NCBI RefSeq assembly: GCF_003333305.1
Contig: NZ_QOLD01000046.1
Coordinates: 1-64,000 of the forward strand
Direction of reading: 5' to 3'
Length of the DNA stretch: 64,000 nt
Origin: Candidatus Colwellia aromaticivorans
GTDB lineage: Bacteria; Pseudomonadota; Gammaproteobacteria; Enterobacterales; Alteromonadaceae
A model generated the notes under the pieces. The model worked only from the letters and a program-made list of their open reading frames with translations. It was not told the DNA's origin and did not search any database. The translations under genes were made by a program, and so were the position numbers. Positions 15,512-25,040 of the stretch are shown one piece after another. Each line of letters begins with the position of its first letter. Position 1 is the stretch's first letter.

Positions 15512-15724
15512 TAATACCAATTACACTAACTAAGTGATCATTTTCAAATGGCTTAAATATCCAATAACATCGTTGCTTTCAATCCCAATAGCCAGCTATT
15601 ACTCAATCAAGCGCCTTGCCTACATGGATGTAGGTACTTAGGTTTTGTCTGGAACTAAAAACCTGTGTTCTTGAACATTTATTCTCATTGAATTTTGTAA
15701 CCTTAATTAATGTAAATGGTATTA
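15512..15724. repeat. MITE-like element, TAATACCA family, copy 1
   Basis: A 213-bp non-coding element. It starts TAATACCAATTACACTAACT and ends with the inverted partner AATTAATGTAAATGGTATTA. A related element lies at 47933-48098. Inside is GATGTAGGTACTTAGGTT (15627-15644), which recurs exactly at 62392-62409. No ORF of note. It fills most of the 430-bp gap between genes here. Confidence 0.6.
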
Positions 15725-15852
15725 AGACGGCATATGTCATTTATAAAACCATAATAATTACCACCTAACTGACTAAGTTTCTGTTTCGCTGCCATAAAAG
15801 CTATATAATCACGGTTTGAATATGCGATCACCAAATTGATAAGGCTAGAACC

Positions 15853-16272
15853 ATGAATACTAAAATATACAAGCGAGTACTATTTCTGACTGATAACTTA
15901 ATGGCCGCGGCTCAAGAAGAAAATCAAGCGAAATTCGATGGTTATTATTTAGAATTAAGAGAGCTTTGTGAAGAACATGAGAAAACTGATAAAGACCATC
16001 CAGTACAGTGGGAGACACTTGCTGATTTTACTGATGATCTAGCATTAGCCGTTACTATCTATGAACAAGCATTAGTTAAGGCTGAAGCAATTAACTCTAA
16101 AGATTTTCGTTCATCTATTGGCTTTTCAATCGCAGCATTAAAAGTTGAGTTAGGTGATAAAACAGGTGCTATTGAGCATCTAGAAAAAGCTAAAATCAGT
16201 TGTAATAAAATTGTTGATAAAGAATTAAAGGCTGAGATTCATGACTTGTTGGAAGAATTAAAAGACTCATAA
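15853..16272 (+). CDS. small TPR-like helical protein, unknown
   Basis: A 139-residue acidic, soluble, all-helical protein. The segments FTDDLALAVTIYEQALVKAEAI and SIAALKVELGDKTGAIEHLEKAK look like two degenerate tetratricopeptide-type hairpins, suggesting a protein-binding role. No signal peptide or membrane segment. It appears to be a single-gene transcription unit between a repeat element and trpB. I do not recognise a named family. Confidence 0.72.
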   Translation: MNTKIYKRVLFLTDNLMAAAQEENQAKFDGYYLELRELCEEHEKTDKDHPVQWETLADFTDDLALAVTIYEQALVKAEAINSKDFRSSIGFSIAALKVELGDKTGAIEHLEKAKISCNKIVDKELKAEIHDLLEELKDS

Positions 16273-16470
16273 AATAGCTTTAAAAAATAGCTATGTTATA
16301 GCATTAGCTTGCTTGTTTTCTCTGTGGAAATCATAGATGAATAGGGTAGGCTAACAGATCTAAAATAGGCGTTATTAACAAAACATCGCTTCTTAATACT
16401 TTATGCTTAGTTTTACTTTTTATACTCTATAATTTTTCTTCCCTTTATTTGATTTAAATTAGGAAAATTA

Positions 16471-16548
16471 ATGGGTTTATCCTTGCAGTATTTTTTATCT
16501 CTGTTTATTATTTTTAGTATTCGTCAATATCATATAGGAATAAAATGA
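16471..16548 (+). CDS. possible 25-residue leader peptide coupled to trpB
   Basis: A short frame begins ATGGG at 16471 with AGGA six bases upstream. It encodes 25 mostly hydrophobic residues ([20 protein letters not shown], then HIGIK). Its TGA stop overlaps the trpB ATG as ATGA (16545-16548), the arrangement used for translational coupling. It has no tryptophan codons, so it is not a classical trp attenuator. It may be real or chance; the spacing and overlap are the only evidence. Confidence 0.35.
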   Translation: MGLSLQYFLSLFIIFSIRQYHIGIK

Positions 16549-17747
16549 AAGAAAATTATTTTAAAAAGTACCCGAACCAAGATGGATTTTTTAATGAGTA
16601 TGGTGGGGCGTTTATTCCGCCAAATTTAGAAGAAGAAATGAAGAAGATTAAAGATGCTTACTTTGCGATTAGTAAGTCTCATAAATTTATTTCAGAGCTA
16701 CGTGATATTCGAAAATATTATCAAGGTCGTCCAACCCCTGTTTATCATTGTCACCGATTATCAGAGAAATATGGCGGACAAATTTATTTAAAAAGAGAAG
16801 ACTTAAATCATACAGGTGCTCATAAGCTCAATCATTGTATGGGCGAAGCCTTACTTGCTAAACACTTAGGTAAAAAGAAATTAATTGCTGAAACAGGTGC
16901 AGGACAACATGGCGTTGCACTTGCTACCGCAGCGGCTTATTTTGGCTTAGAGTGTGAAATTCATATGGGTGAAGTGGATATTCAAAAAGAGTACCCTAAT
17001 GTATTACGCATGAAAGTATTAGGCGCAACCGTTATTCCAGCAACACATGGTTTGAAAACCTTAAAAGAAGCTGTAGACAGTGCTTTTGAAGCGTATCTTA
17101 AAGATCCTGTTTCAACTATTTATTGTATAGGATCTGTTGTTGGTCCACATCCATTTCCTATGATTGTTCGTGATTTTCAACGTGTTATTGGTATTGAAGC
17201 GAGAGAGCAATTCTTAGATATGACTGGAGAATTGCCAGACAGTGTTGTTGCTTGTATTGGTGGTGGTAGTAACGCTATGGGAATATTCTCCGCTTTTTTA
17301 GATGATGATGAAAGCCAATTGTTTGGTATTGAACCAGCTGGAAAGTCTTTTAAAACGGGAGAGCATGCCGCCACAATGACTTTAGGTAAGCCGGGTCTTA
17401 TCCATGGTTTTAAATGCTATACCCTACAAGATGAAAATGGTGAACCAGCACCAGTACATTCTATTGCCAGTGGCTTAGATTACCCCGGTGTTGGTCCAGA
17501 ACACAGTATGTTAAAAGACTTAGACAAAGTGACTTACGACAGTATTACGGATAAAGAGTGTATTGATGCATTTTATGAGTTAAGTCGATTAGAAGGGATT
17601 ATTCCTGCTTTAGAAAGTGCTCATGCGGTTGCTTATGCGATAAAACTTGCGCAGAAATATCCTGAAAAGTCAGTGCTTGTTAATTTAAGTGGTCGAGGAG
17701 ATAAAGATCTCGACTATGTTGTTGATACTTTTGGTTTACCTGAGTAA
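16545..17747 (+). CDS. trpB: stand-alone tryptophan synthase beta subunit-like protein
   Basis: A 400-residue PLP enzyme of the TrpB family, which joins indole and serine to give tryptophan. The PLP lysine is in HTGAHKLNH (Lys94), the acid-base glutamate in AETGAGQHG (Glu116), and the phosphate loop in GGGSNAMG. No trpA or other trp gene is adjacent. Several usually invariant spots differ: HKLNH instead of the common HKINN, and an altered stretch after [12 protein letters not shown]. It may be a secondary, TrpA-independent TrpB for indole salvage. A hairpin terminator follows. Confidence 0.88.
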   Translation: MKENYFKKYPNQDGFFNEYGGAFIPPNLEEEMKKIKDAYFAISKSHKFISELRDIRKYYQGRPTPVYHCHRLSEKYGGQIYLKREDLNHTGAHKLNHCMGEALLAKHLGKKKLIAETGAGQHGVALATAAAYFGLECEIHMGEVDIQKEYPNVLRMKVLGATVIPATHGLKTLKEAVDSAFEAYLKDPVSTIYCIGSVVGPHPFPMIVRDFQRVIGIEAREQFLDMTGELPDSVVACIGGGSNAMGIFSAFLDDDESQLFGIEPAGKSFKTGEHAATMTLGKPGLIHGFKCYTLQDENGEPAPVHSIASGLDYPGVGPEHSMLKDLDKVTYDSITDKECIDAFYELSRLEGIIPALESAHAVAYAIKLAQKYPEKSVLVNLSGRGDKDLDYVVDTFGLPE

Positions 17748-17770
17748 ATTCACCATAATTTCCTACAAAA

Positions 17771-17807
17771 AATAACAGGTGATAGATTGCTATTATTGCC
17801 TGTTATT
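17771..17807 (+). terminator. probable terminator of trpB
   Basis: AATAACAGG (17771-17779) pairs with CCTGTTATT (17799-17807) around a 19-base loop, 23 bases after the trpB stop. A T-rich stretch follows after a few bases. Confidence 0.55.
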
Positions 17808-18034
17808 TCGTGGTTTTTATGCTTTGATCCTATTAACCTCTAGTTCAAATTAATGATGATTTTTTAAATTTTGCAAAGCACAATTAGAAAAAGTTCATTA
17901 ATAAATTATTAAGTCGGAAAAAGTTTAACTGTGTCGTTGAAAAACTTTACTAAGTATAATAACGAACAGAATGTCTGACGTTTTTAAAGGTATCTAGGTC
18001 AGTTGTTAATGCAACAGACTAGTAGCCCCTATGG

Positions 18035-20044
18035 TTAGTCAATATTTAGTACCTTTTTCAATGGTGCTAAATACTGCTCAAAGTATCGCCATTGCTCGGT
18101 GGCACTTTTATAAATGGGTTGGCGAACTTGTTCTGAACTAGGTGTTTTAATATTGCGCTTTGTTTTATGAAAATCTACACAGGATTGTTCAAACTCTAAG
18201 CCACAAAAATCAAGAATTCGTCCTACCTGCTTTTCTAAATCATCAACCACATCTTCATGATTCACCCTTAAAACAAAGCCTGGTAGTACTTCATCCCAAT
18301 GTGCCATTAATTTAATGTAGGCTTGGTAATAACGGCCAATGTCTTCAAGGTTGTAGCTAAAGTCTTGTCCTTCAGCAAATAACTGTTTAAAACCGCTAAA
18401 GCAGCAAGCCATTGGTGAGCGTCTAGCATCAATGATTTTTGCATTGGGCAGTATTAACCGAATCAGGCCTATATGTAAAAAGTTGTTGGGCATTTTATCT
18501 ATAAATAGGGGAGCTTGCTCTCTGTAGTCACGTGTCTCATCAATAAACTGTTGGCCAAAACGTTTGAAATAATCTGAATTGATCTCACTTAAATTTTTAG
18601 GGTATTGGTTTTCTTTATTTTTTTGGCTAGTGCTACGTCCACGTAGCCGTGAAGCTAAACCTAATATATTGTGCAGTTCCATCGTGCCGTCAACTTGACT
18701 ATGTGAAGCCAATATTTGCTCAAGTAGGGTAGAGCCCGCACGTGGCAAACCAACAATAAATATGGGATCAGCTACGTTGAGTCCTAAATTTCCACGGTTT
18801 TTAAATAATTCGGCAGAGCAGTATTTTATCTGTTCTGCTATTTGTTGTTCTATTTTACTAATGTCAAAACCACTATGCGAATGTTGTAATTCATTTCCTT
18901 GTTGGTAGCTTTGAAAGGCTTGCTGATATTCTTGCCTATCTTCAAAGGCTTTACCTGTAGCAAAATGTAGTTGAATTTTATCTGTTAGTGCTAATTCTTT
19001 ATTATTTTGCTGCACCCGCATTTTTGAAATTTCTTCATCACTAAATTGATAGGTTTTAGTGTTTGCTAAACTCCAAAAAGCATCACCATAGCTTGGCTGC
19101 AATAGATAGGCTTCTTGATAAGCGGCAACTGCTTTTTTGATGTCGCCTTTGGCTTTTAGTGCATGCCCAAGTTGCAAATAAAAACCGGCAGCGGGCTTAC
19201 TTTGTAATGTAGGGTGTGCGATGGCTTGTTCAAAGAGGATAATGGCTTGTTCTATTTGACCTAAACCTGTTAAAACGCTAGCTTTAGCTATATTAAAGCT
19301 AAGATTGTCAGGTTGTACCGCCAGTAACTTTTCAACTTGCTGTTCTGCAACTTTGTATTTACCTAATCGAATAAGTAAATTTAGATATAGAGAACGTGCA
19401 TGAATATGATCAGGCGCTAACTCAAGTGCACTGGCAAGTAAAAATTCAGCATCGTCATAAATCTTTAGCTCTAACCCTATTTCAGCGAGTAAACACATAC
19501 CATCGATATGGCGTTTGTTATTTTGCAAAAAATGTCGACAAATTTGTTCTGCTTTTAATAATTTTCCTTCGTGCATTAACTCAGTTACAGCGAGTAAGGC
19601 AGGGGGTAACTTTTTTAATTTCTCTAGCTGATTAGCAGCTTTTTGAACATTTTCTTGTTGTTGTCCTTCACTATATATTTGAATTAACGCTTGCCAACTA
19701 CCTATTAAACTTGGGTTTAGCTTTACTGCATTTTCAAAGGAAACCTTAGCGAGTGTTGGCTCATCCAAAGCAAGTTTTATAAAGCCTTTCTCTTGATTAG
19801 CACGGCTATGTGTTTCATCAAGTTTAAGTAATTCATTAATACTGGTTAATGCTGAAGAAAACGATTTCGCATAGCGATGGGCTACGGCATTTAAATACCA
19901 TAATTCAATTTGGTCTTGTTTGTCAGTAGTTTGTGTCTGTAGTTGTTTACTTTGTTTAATGGCGTCATTGAATTTTGATGCTTGGACCAATTGTTTAATT
20001 GATTTTAATTGGTTTTCAATTGAAGAAGGGGATGTTGTGTCCAA
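18035..20044 (-). CDS. TPR-repeat sulfotransferase family protein
   Basis: A 669-residue two-part protein. Residues about 1-380 are tandem tetratricopeptide repeats (for example AGFYLQLGHALKAKGDIKKA). From about residue 425 there is a sulfotransferase domain with the PAPS 5'-phosphosulfate loop VGLPRAGSTLLEQILASHSQ and a later DARRSPMACCFSGFKQLF block for the 3'-phosphate. Such proteins would transfer sulfate from PAPS to an unknown acceptor chosen through the TPR part. No signal peptide, so it is probably cytosolic. It lies downstream of the TonB-dependent receptor, but a strong terminator separates them. Confidence 0.88.
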   Translation of the reverse strand: MDTTSPSSIENQLKSIKQLVQASKFNDAIKQSKQLQTQTTDKQDQIELWYLNAVAHRYAKSFSSALTSINELLKLDETHSRANQEKGFIKLALDEPTLAKVSFENAVKLNPSLIGSWQALIQIYSEGQQQENVQKAANQLEKLKKLPPALLAVTELMHEGKLLKAEQICRHFLQNNKRHIDGMCLLAEIGLELKIYDDAEFLLASALELAPDHIHARSLYLNLLIRLGKYKVAEQQVEKLLAVQPDNLSFNIAKASVLTGLGQIEQAIILFEQAIAHPTLQSKPAAGFYLQLGHALKAKGDIKKAVAAYQEAYLLQPSYGDAFWSLANTKTYQFSDEEISKMRVQQNNKELALTDKIQLHFATGKAFEDRQEYQQAFQSYQQGNELQHSHSGFDISKIEQQIAEQIKYCSAELFKNRGNLGLNVADPIFIVGLPRAGSTLLEQILASHSQVDGTMELHNILGLASRLRGRSTSQKNKENQYPKNLSEINSDYFKRFGQQFIDETRDYREQAPLFIDKMPNNFLHIGLIRLILPNAKIIDARRSPMACCFSGFKQLFAEGQDFSYNLEDIGRYYQAYIKLMAHWDEVLPGFVLRVNHEDVVDDLEKQVGRILDFCGLEFEQSCVDFHKTKRNIKTPSSEQVRQPIYKSATEQWRYFEQYLAPLKKVLNID

Positions 20045-20108
20045 TGACTGAGCTCCGTAGAAGGTTAGTGAATTATCTTATTATTATTAACTGATACTTT
20101 ATCAATAA

Positions 20109-20140
20109 AAAGCCGCTTGATACAAACATCAAGCGGCTTT
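20109..20140 (-). terminator. strong intrinsic terminator of the TonB-dependent receptor gene
   Basis: A perfect 13-bp stem (arm AAAGCCGCTTGAT, 20109-20121, with its complement 20128-20140) around a 6-base loop. On the minus strand it is followed by a short T run. It lies 38 bases after the receptor stop. Confidence 0.85.
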
Positions 20141-20177
20141 ATTGAACTTTATTAGGGGATTAGTGTTTAGCTAAATC

Positions 20178-22832
20178 TTAATAAAAGTCATACGAGAATC
20201 TAAAACCTACAGTACGTGGTCTGTTAGAAACAACTTTTGGCGTATACTGTTGAGTATCAATATATAATATTGCACTTTCATCGGTTACGTTGTCTATGAA
20301 AAGTTCAGCTTTCCATTCGTCGTTAGTTACACCAAAGCTTAAGTTGGCTAAAACGTAACTATCTTGCACATAACGACCGCCAGCAAATGTTTCTCCATTA
20401 CTGTCTTTGAAGTTTGTGCCAGCATAAACATCTGCTTCTTTTTGAATGCTTAAACCGGAGCCTGTGCCATAGATTAACTTAGTGGCATCTTCTGTTATAT
20501 AAGCATCCATCGACATACCTGCAAGCCTTTCTCCGGTATAACTGACTGAACCGTTAATATAACCGGTCATATCTTTTGCAACAGGGAAGAAATACTGGGC
20601 TTGTAAGTTACCTGAGAACTCAGCTGAATAAGGTAAACGACTACCGACTGCTGGCGCAATACCATCAAGTTGGTCATTAATAGATGTTAGCTCAGTATCA
20701 ATAAAGCTAAATGCACCAGAGATAATTAAATTATCCGTAGCTACCCAAGTAAAGTCACCATCAATACCTTTAATTTCAGCTTCACCAACATTATCAGTAA
20801 ATACTAAGAAACTGATATTGGTAGGGTCATAGCGTGATGTCTGTAGATCAGATATTTTTGAGTAATAGGCGGTAGCATTGAAACGTAATGTTTGATCAAA
20901 TAACGTCGATTTAAAACCAACTTCAAAATTATCTAAACTATCCGTTGTTGAATACACCGGGATACGGAAATCTTCAAAAGCGCCTTCTTGATTTGTTGCT
21001 TTCTTACCACCTACTCGATTGGTAACTGGCGGTCTAAAGCCTTCTGAATAGGAAGCAAATAACATTACCTCATCGGACACTTTCCAATCAAGTGATGCCT
21101 TAATAATAGTATCATCAACCGTTAACGTACCATTGTTGTCAAGTAAGCTAGTTTCTAAATCCCCGTTAGTAATCGCATCTTGTATCGCTTGTGCGTCATC
21201 TTCAAACAATTCTTCTGTGAAAGCTTCAGGACTACCATCACCAAAGGCTCGTAATCGACTACTGACATCAACCGTTGTAGTAGCCCCTTTATAAGTATCT
21301 TCAATTTGATACCAACGGGCACCAATACTTGCGGTGACAGTGTCAGTGATATTAAACTCTAACTGACCAAATACGGCAATTTGATCTATAGTGTGGGTTA
21401 CATCATTAACGAAGCTCACTTCAGAAGGAAAAGGGCCGCCATCACTGTTAATACCTTCACTTCCTGCAAGGATTGCGGCTAAATCAGGAAAAAGCTCTGT
21501 ATTAGCTATTTTAAATTGACCAACCGTTGATAATTCTTGCGAGTCATAAAAAACACCGGCAGTAACACGCCAGCTATTTTCAGCAGAGGTATTCATACGA
21601 AGCTCATGGGTTGTGCGGGAGGTATCAGTTGCTTCTTTATAAAATTTAGTAGGGTCTAGACATTCTTGTATATCCGCTGCAGCGGAGTAGTTACAGACGT
21701 AATAAGAAGAAAATAAACCGCCATTAGTATAGCCAGTGTAATCAATGGTTGAATTGATATCTCTATCAAGGTAACCGCCGGTGTAAACAATATCTAAATG
21801 CTCAAGACGACCTGCTAATGTCCAGGTAGTTAAGCCAAAGTCATCATTGTTATTTTCGGGTACAAAACGATTCGTTGATGTTTCTCCATCAAGGTTTGGA
21901 TCATAAGAAAACACCCCTTCAGTATCGAGAGATTGTTGGGTATGTTGAACTAACAGGTTCCACTCATCATTAATAATATAAGATAAGCCGAAACGAGCAC
22001 CCGCGTAGTTTGCTGTATTAAAGTTATCTTCTACTAAGGCATCATTTTGTGGTGAGGTAATAGGCGTATTTTCAGGGTCTGCTAATTTACCCCAACCAGC
22101 AGAGATTCTATCAATAACAACAGCGCTGCCTATATAACCACCTTCACCAGGTACATTAAGAATGTTGTCAATCCAACCGCCTTGGTGGTCGTTGTAAGCG
22201 ACAACACGCACTGCAAGCGAGTCAGTTAAAGACATATTAAAGTAAGCTTCAACCGAATTACTTAAATCTCCACCCTTTGTAGAACTAGTACTGGTATCAA
22301 AACCTGCAGCAAAACCATCATGGCTTGGTTTGTTGGTGATTAAGCGCACGGTACCTGATTGAGAGCTAGCACCAAAAAGTGTTCCTTGTGGCCCAGGTAA
22401 CACTTCAATACGTTCAACATCAGTAGCGTAAATATCTAAGTTACGCCCTTGCATGGAAACAGGTTGCTCGTCTAAATAAAAGGCAACAGAAGGTTGTAAT
22501 GCTTGAACTGATGAAACGGAAATATTAGTTTGAGTGGTTGCCGCGCCGCGAATATATATTTCATTTTGCCCAGGGCCTGTACCTTGGAAAACTACGTTTG
22601 GTAAAAACTCCACATACTGATCAAAGTTAGAAACACCAAGTTTTTCTAAGCTATCACCGGTTAATGCGGTAACAGTGACAGGCACTTCTTGAATGGATTC
22701 AGCACGTTTAGTGGCGGTAACTTCAATGATTTCGATCTTTGTTTTTTCTTGCTTGTTTACTTCCTCAGCGTATAGAGAGCCTGATGCCGCGAGTGCCGTT
22801 AAAACAGCACAATGCAGTTTAGTAAATTTCAT
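20178..22832 (-). CDS. TonB-dependent outer-membrane receptor
   Basis: An 884-residue receptor with a signal peptide (cleavage about residue 22, LYA-EE). The TonB box region IIEVTATKRAES is followed by a plug domain from about residue 45 (QEVPVTVTALTGDSLEKLG, EVLPGPQGTLFGASSQSGTV) and a 22-strand barrel that ends in the expected aromatic residue (SYDFY). The plug and LKLTG-like spacing are of the type common in marine bacteria for organic substrates rather than classical siderophores; the ligand is unknown. A 38-bp perfect palindrome lies 33 bases before the ATG. BCCT and acyl-CoA genes nearby might use the same substrate. Confidence 0.9.
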   Translation of the reverse strand: MKFTKLHCAVLTALAASGSLYAEEVNKQEKTKIEIIEVTATKRAESIQEVPVTVTALTGDSLEKLGVSNFDQYVEFLPNVVFQGTGPGQNEIYIRGAATTQTNISVSSVQALQPSVAFYLDEQPVSMQGRNLDIYATDVERIEVLPGPQGTLFGASSQSGTVRLITNKPSHDGFAAGFDTSTSSTKGGDLSNSVEAYFNMSLTDSLAVRVVAYNDHQGGWIDNILNVPGEGGYIGSAVVIDRISAGWGKLADPENTPITSPQNDALVEDNFNTANYAGARFGLSYIINDEWNLLVQHTQQSLDTEGVFSYDPNLDGETSTNRFVPENNNDDFGLTTWTLAGRLEHLDIVYTGGYLDRDINSTIDYTGYTNGGLFSSYYVCNYSAAADIQECLDPTKFYKEATDTSRTTHELRMNTSAENSWRVTAGVFYDSQELSTVGQFKIANTELFPDLAAILAGSEGINSDGGPFPSEVSFVNDVTHTIDQIAVFGQLEFNITDTVTASIGARWYQIEDTYKGATTTVDVSSRLRAFGDGSPEAFTEELFEDDAQAIQDAITNGDLETSLLDNNGTLTVDDTIIKASLDWKVSDEVMLFASYSEGFRPPVTNRVGGKKATNQEGAFEDFRIPVYSTTDSLDNFEVGFKSTLFDQTLRFNATAYYSKISDLQTSRYDPTNISFLVFTDNVGEAEIKGIDGDFTWVATDNLIISGAFSFIDTELTSINDQLDGIAPAVGSRLPYSAEFSGNLQAQYFFPVAKDMTGYINGSVSYTGERLAGMSMDAYITEDATKLIYGTGSGLSIQKEADVYAGTNFKDSNGETFAGGRYVQDSYVLANLSFGVTNDEWKAELFIDNVTDESAILYIDTQQYTPKVVSNRPRTVGFRFSYDFY

Positions 22833-22864
22833 GTTGATTATCCCTTGGTGTTTTTATTATATTG

Positions 22865-22902
22865 AGATTAAATATAGTTAGAGCTCTAACTATATTTAAT
22901 CT
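22865..22902. promoter_or_regulatory. 38-bp perfect palindrome upstream of the receptor gene
   Basis: Centred on GAGCTC (22881-22886), the two halves match without a single mismatch for 19 bases each; the inner part is GTTAGAGCTCTAAC with AT-rich flanks. It lies between the divergent receptor and BCCT genes, 33 bases from the receptor ATG. A dimeric repressor operator is the simplest reading. As RNA it would form a perfect hairpin in the receptor leader. Confidence 0.6.
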
Positions 22903-23051
22903 AGATCATAGCTTAACAAAAAAAAGAGGGGGTTAAAAGTGAACATATATTGCAAGTACTTAACATTTATGAAGTATATGTTGAGTACTATTGTTTACAA
23001 CATAACTTAAGCCGATATAATATCGACACAAATTAAATTTAGGGGAAAAAA

Positions 23052-25001
23052 TTGTCCACACCTGTTGAGAGTCAACTGAATAAGAAAGTATTTGTTGGTG
23101 CCTCGTCTATTATCATTGCGCTTTTACTCTATACCGTAGCTCTACCCAAGCAAGCGCAAAGTCTATTCACTCTAATTCAGGCCAGTATTGTTGACAATGG
23201 CAGTTGGTTTTATGTGCTCACTGTAGCATTCATCTTCTTTTTTGTTATTTTTTTAGGCGTATCACGCTATGGTGATATTCGTTTGGGACCCGATCATTCG
23301 ACACCTGATTATTCATTAACAACTTGGATCTCTATGCTATTTGCCGCGGGCATGGGAATAGGTTTAATGTTCTTTGGTGTAGCCGAGCCTTTGATGCATT
23401 ATTTATCTCCTCCCACGGCACAAACAGGCTCTGTTGCAGCGGTTAAAGAAGCAATGAAGATGACTTTTTTCCACTGGGGGCTTCATGCTTGGGCTATCTA
23501 TGCAATTGTTGCATTAGTGTTAGCGTACTTTAGTTACCGACACAATTTACCCCTGACGTTACGCTCTGCTTTATACCCTTTGATTGGCGAAAGAATTCAC
23601 CAATGGCCGGGGCATTTGGTCGATATTTTCGCTGTAGTCAGTACTGTATTTGGTGTTGCTACCTCCCTTGGTTTAGGCGCATCACAGGTAAATTCAGGCT
23701 TTGGTTATTTGTTTGGTCTTGATATTTCTACCACTAATCAAATAATTATTATGTGTGTAATAACAGGACTTGCGGTTATATCCGTTGCAACGGGGTTGGA
23801 TAAAGGTATTAAAATATTATCTGAAACTAACATGATTCTAGCTATTATCTTGTTGCTGTTGATTTTCGTGCTTGGTCCAACGGTGTTTTTATTACAGGCT
23901 TATTTACAGAATATTGGTGATTATTTAGCAGACATAGTACATAACACGTTTAATTTATTTGCATACAAAAAGACAGATTGGATAGGCGGTTGGACAATAT
24001 TTTATTGGGGTTGGTGGCTTGCTTGGGCGCCTTTTGTTGGTTTGTTTATTGCTAGAATATCTCGTGGGCGCACTATTCGAGAATTCATTATAGGGGTAAT
24101 GCTAATACCGACTGTATTCACGCTATTTTGGATGACTATTTTTGGTAATAGTGCTATTGATTTAGTTCATAACCAAGGGATTGTTAAATTAGGCGAAATG
24201 GTAAGCCAAGACTCATCAGTGGCTTTATTTGTTTTTCTTGAAAGTTTCCCGTTAACCAACGTACTTTCTTTTTTTAGTGTATTAATGATAGTGATCTTTT
24301 TTGTCACATCATGTGACTCTGGCGCTATGGTGGTTGATATGCTTTGTTCCCACGGTAGAAATGACACTCCGTTATGGCAGCGTGTGTATTGGGCTATAGG
24401 TATTGGTGTAGTTGCTGCAATACTGTTGCTGGCCGGTGGTTTAAATGCACTTCAAACCATGACTATCGCGAGTGCTTTGCCTTTTACTATCGTTTTATTG
24501 CTCGCTATTATTGGCTTAATTAAAGCGTTAAGGGTTGAAGGCTTTAAGCAAGAAAGCCAGCTAATAACCGCAATACCTCATTCAAGCAATGAAAATAATG
24601 ACAGTTGGCAGATGCGATTAAGTAATATTGTTGATTTTCCCAATAAAACCAATGTTAATAAATTCATTAGCCAGGTAGTTTCACCCGCGTTTGATTCAGT
24701 GGCGAAAGAACTGAGAGAAAATCAAATCAATGTTGACATTTCATCTGAAGATGGGCTGAGCTTCATTGTTAATCATGGTGAAGAGCAAGAGTTTATTTAT
24801 CGGGTACTTGCACGAAAGTATTCACAACCAGATTTTGTCACTGAAGCTGATGAAGATGAGCAGAGTTACTATCGAGCAGAAGTTCATTTGGTTGAAGGTG
24901 GGCAGGATTACGATATTATGGGCTGGTCTAAAATGGCGGTGATCAATAATCTTATCGATCAATACCATAAGCATCTGCACTTTTTACATTTACTACGCTA
25001 A
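23052..25001 (+). CDS. BCCT family (betaine/carnitine/choline) transporter
   Basis: A 649-residue secondary transporter with 12 predicted membrane helices and a C-terminal cytoplasmic tail of about 140 residues. Family motifs: GRYGDIRLGPD-like start of the conserved core, AAGMGIGLMFFGVAEPL, and the tryptophan-rich WGWWLAWAPFVGLFIARISRGR at about 315-336. BCCT carriers take up quaternary ammonium or sulfonium compounds such as betaine, carnitine, choline or DMSP. The start is TTG with AGGGG upstream. The neighbouring CoA transferase, dehydrogenase and SDR genes would fit breakdown of an imported carboxylate, but this is inference. Confidence 0.9.
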   Translation: MSTPVESQLNKKVFVGASSIIIALLLYTVALPKQAQSLFTLIQASIVDNGSWFYVLTVAFIFFFVIFLGVSRYGDIRLGPDHSTPDYSLTTWISMLFAAGMGIGLMFFGVAEPLMHYLSPPTAQTGSVAAVKEAMKMTFFHWGLHAWAIYAIVALVLAYFSYRHNLPLTLRSALYPLIGERIHQWPGHLVDIFAVVSTVFGVATSLGLGASQVNSGFGYLFGLDISTTNQIIIMCVITGLAVISVATGLDKGIKILSETNMILAIILLLLIFVLGPTVFLLQAYLQNIGDYLADIVHNTFNLFAYKKTDWIGGWTIFYWGWWLAWAPFVGLFIARISRGRTIREFIIGVMLIPTVFTLFWMTIFGNSAIDLVHNQGIVKLGEMVSQDSSVALFVFLESFPLTNVLSFFSVLMIVIFFVTSCDSGAMVVDMLCSHGRNDTPLWQRVYWAIGIGVVAAILLLAGGLNALQTMTIASALPFTIVLLLAIIGLIKALRVEGFKQESQLITAIPHSSNENNDSWQMRLSNIVDFPNKTNVNKFISQVVSPAFDSVAKELRENQINVDISSEDGLSFIVNHGEEQEFIYRVLARKYSQPDFVTEADEDEQSYYRAEVHLVEGGQDYDIMGWSKMAVINNLIDQYHKHLHFLHLLR

Positions 25002-25040
25002 TGATTAGGTGCGTCAGTTTTAGTGATAAGGTTTCGTATT

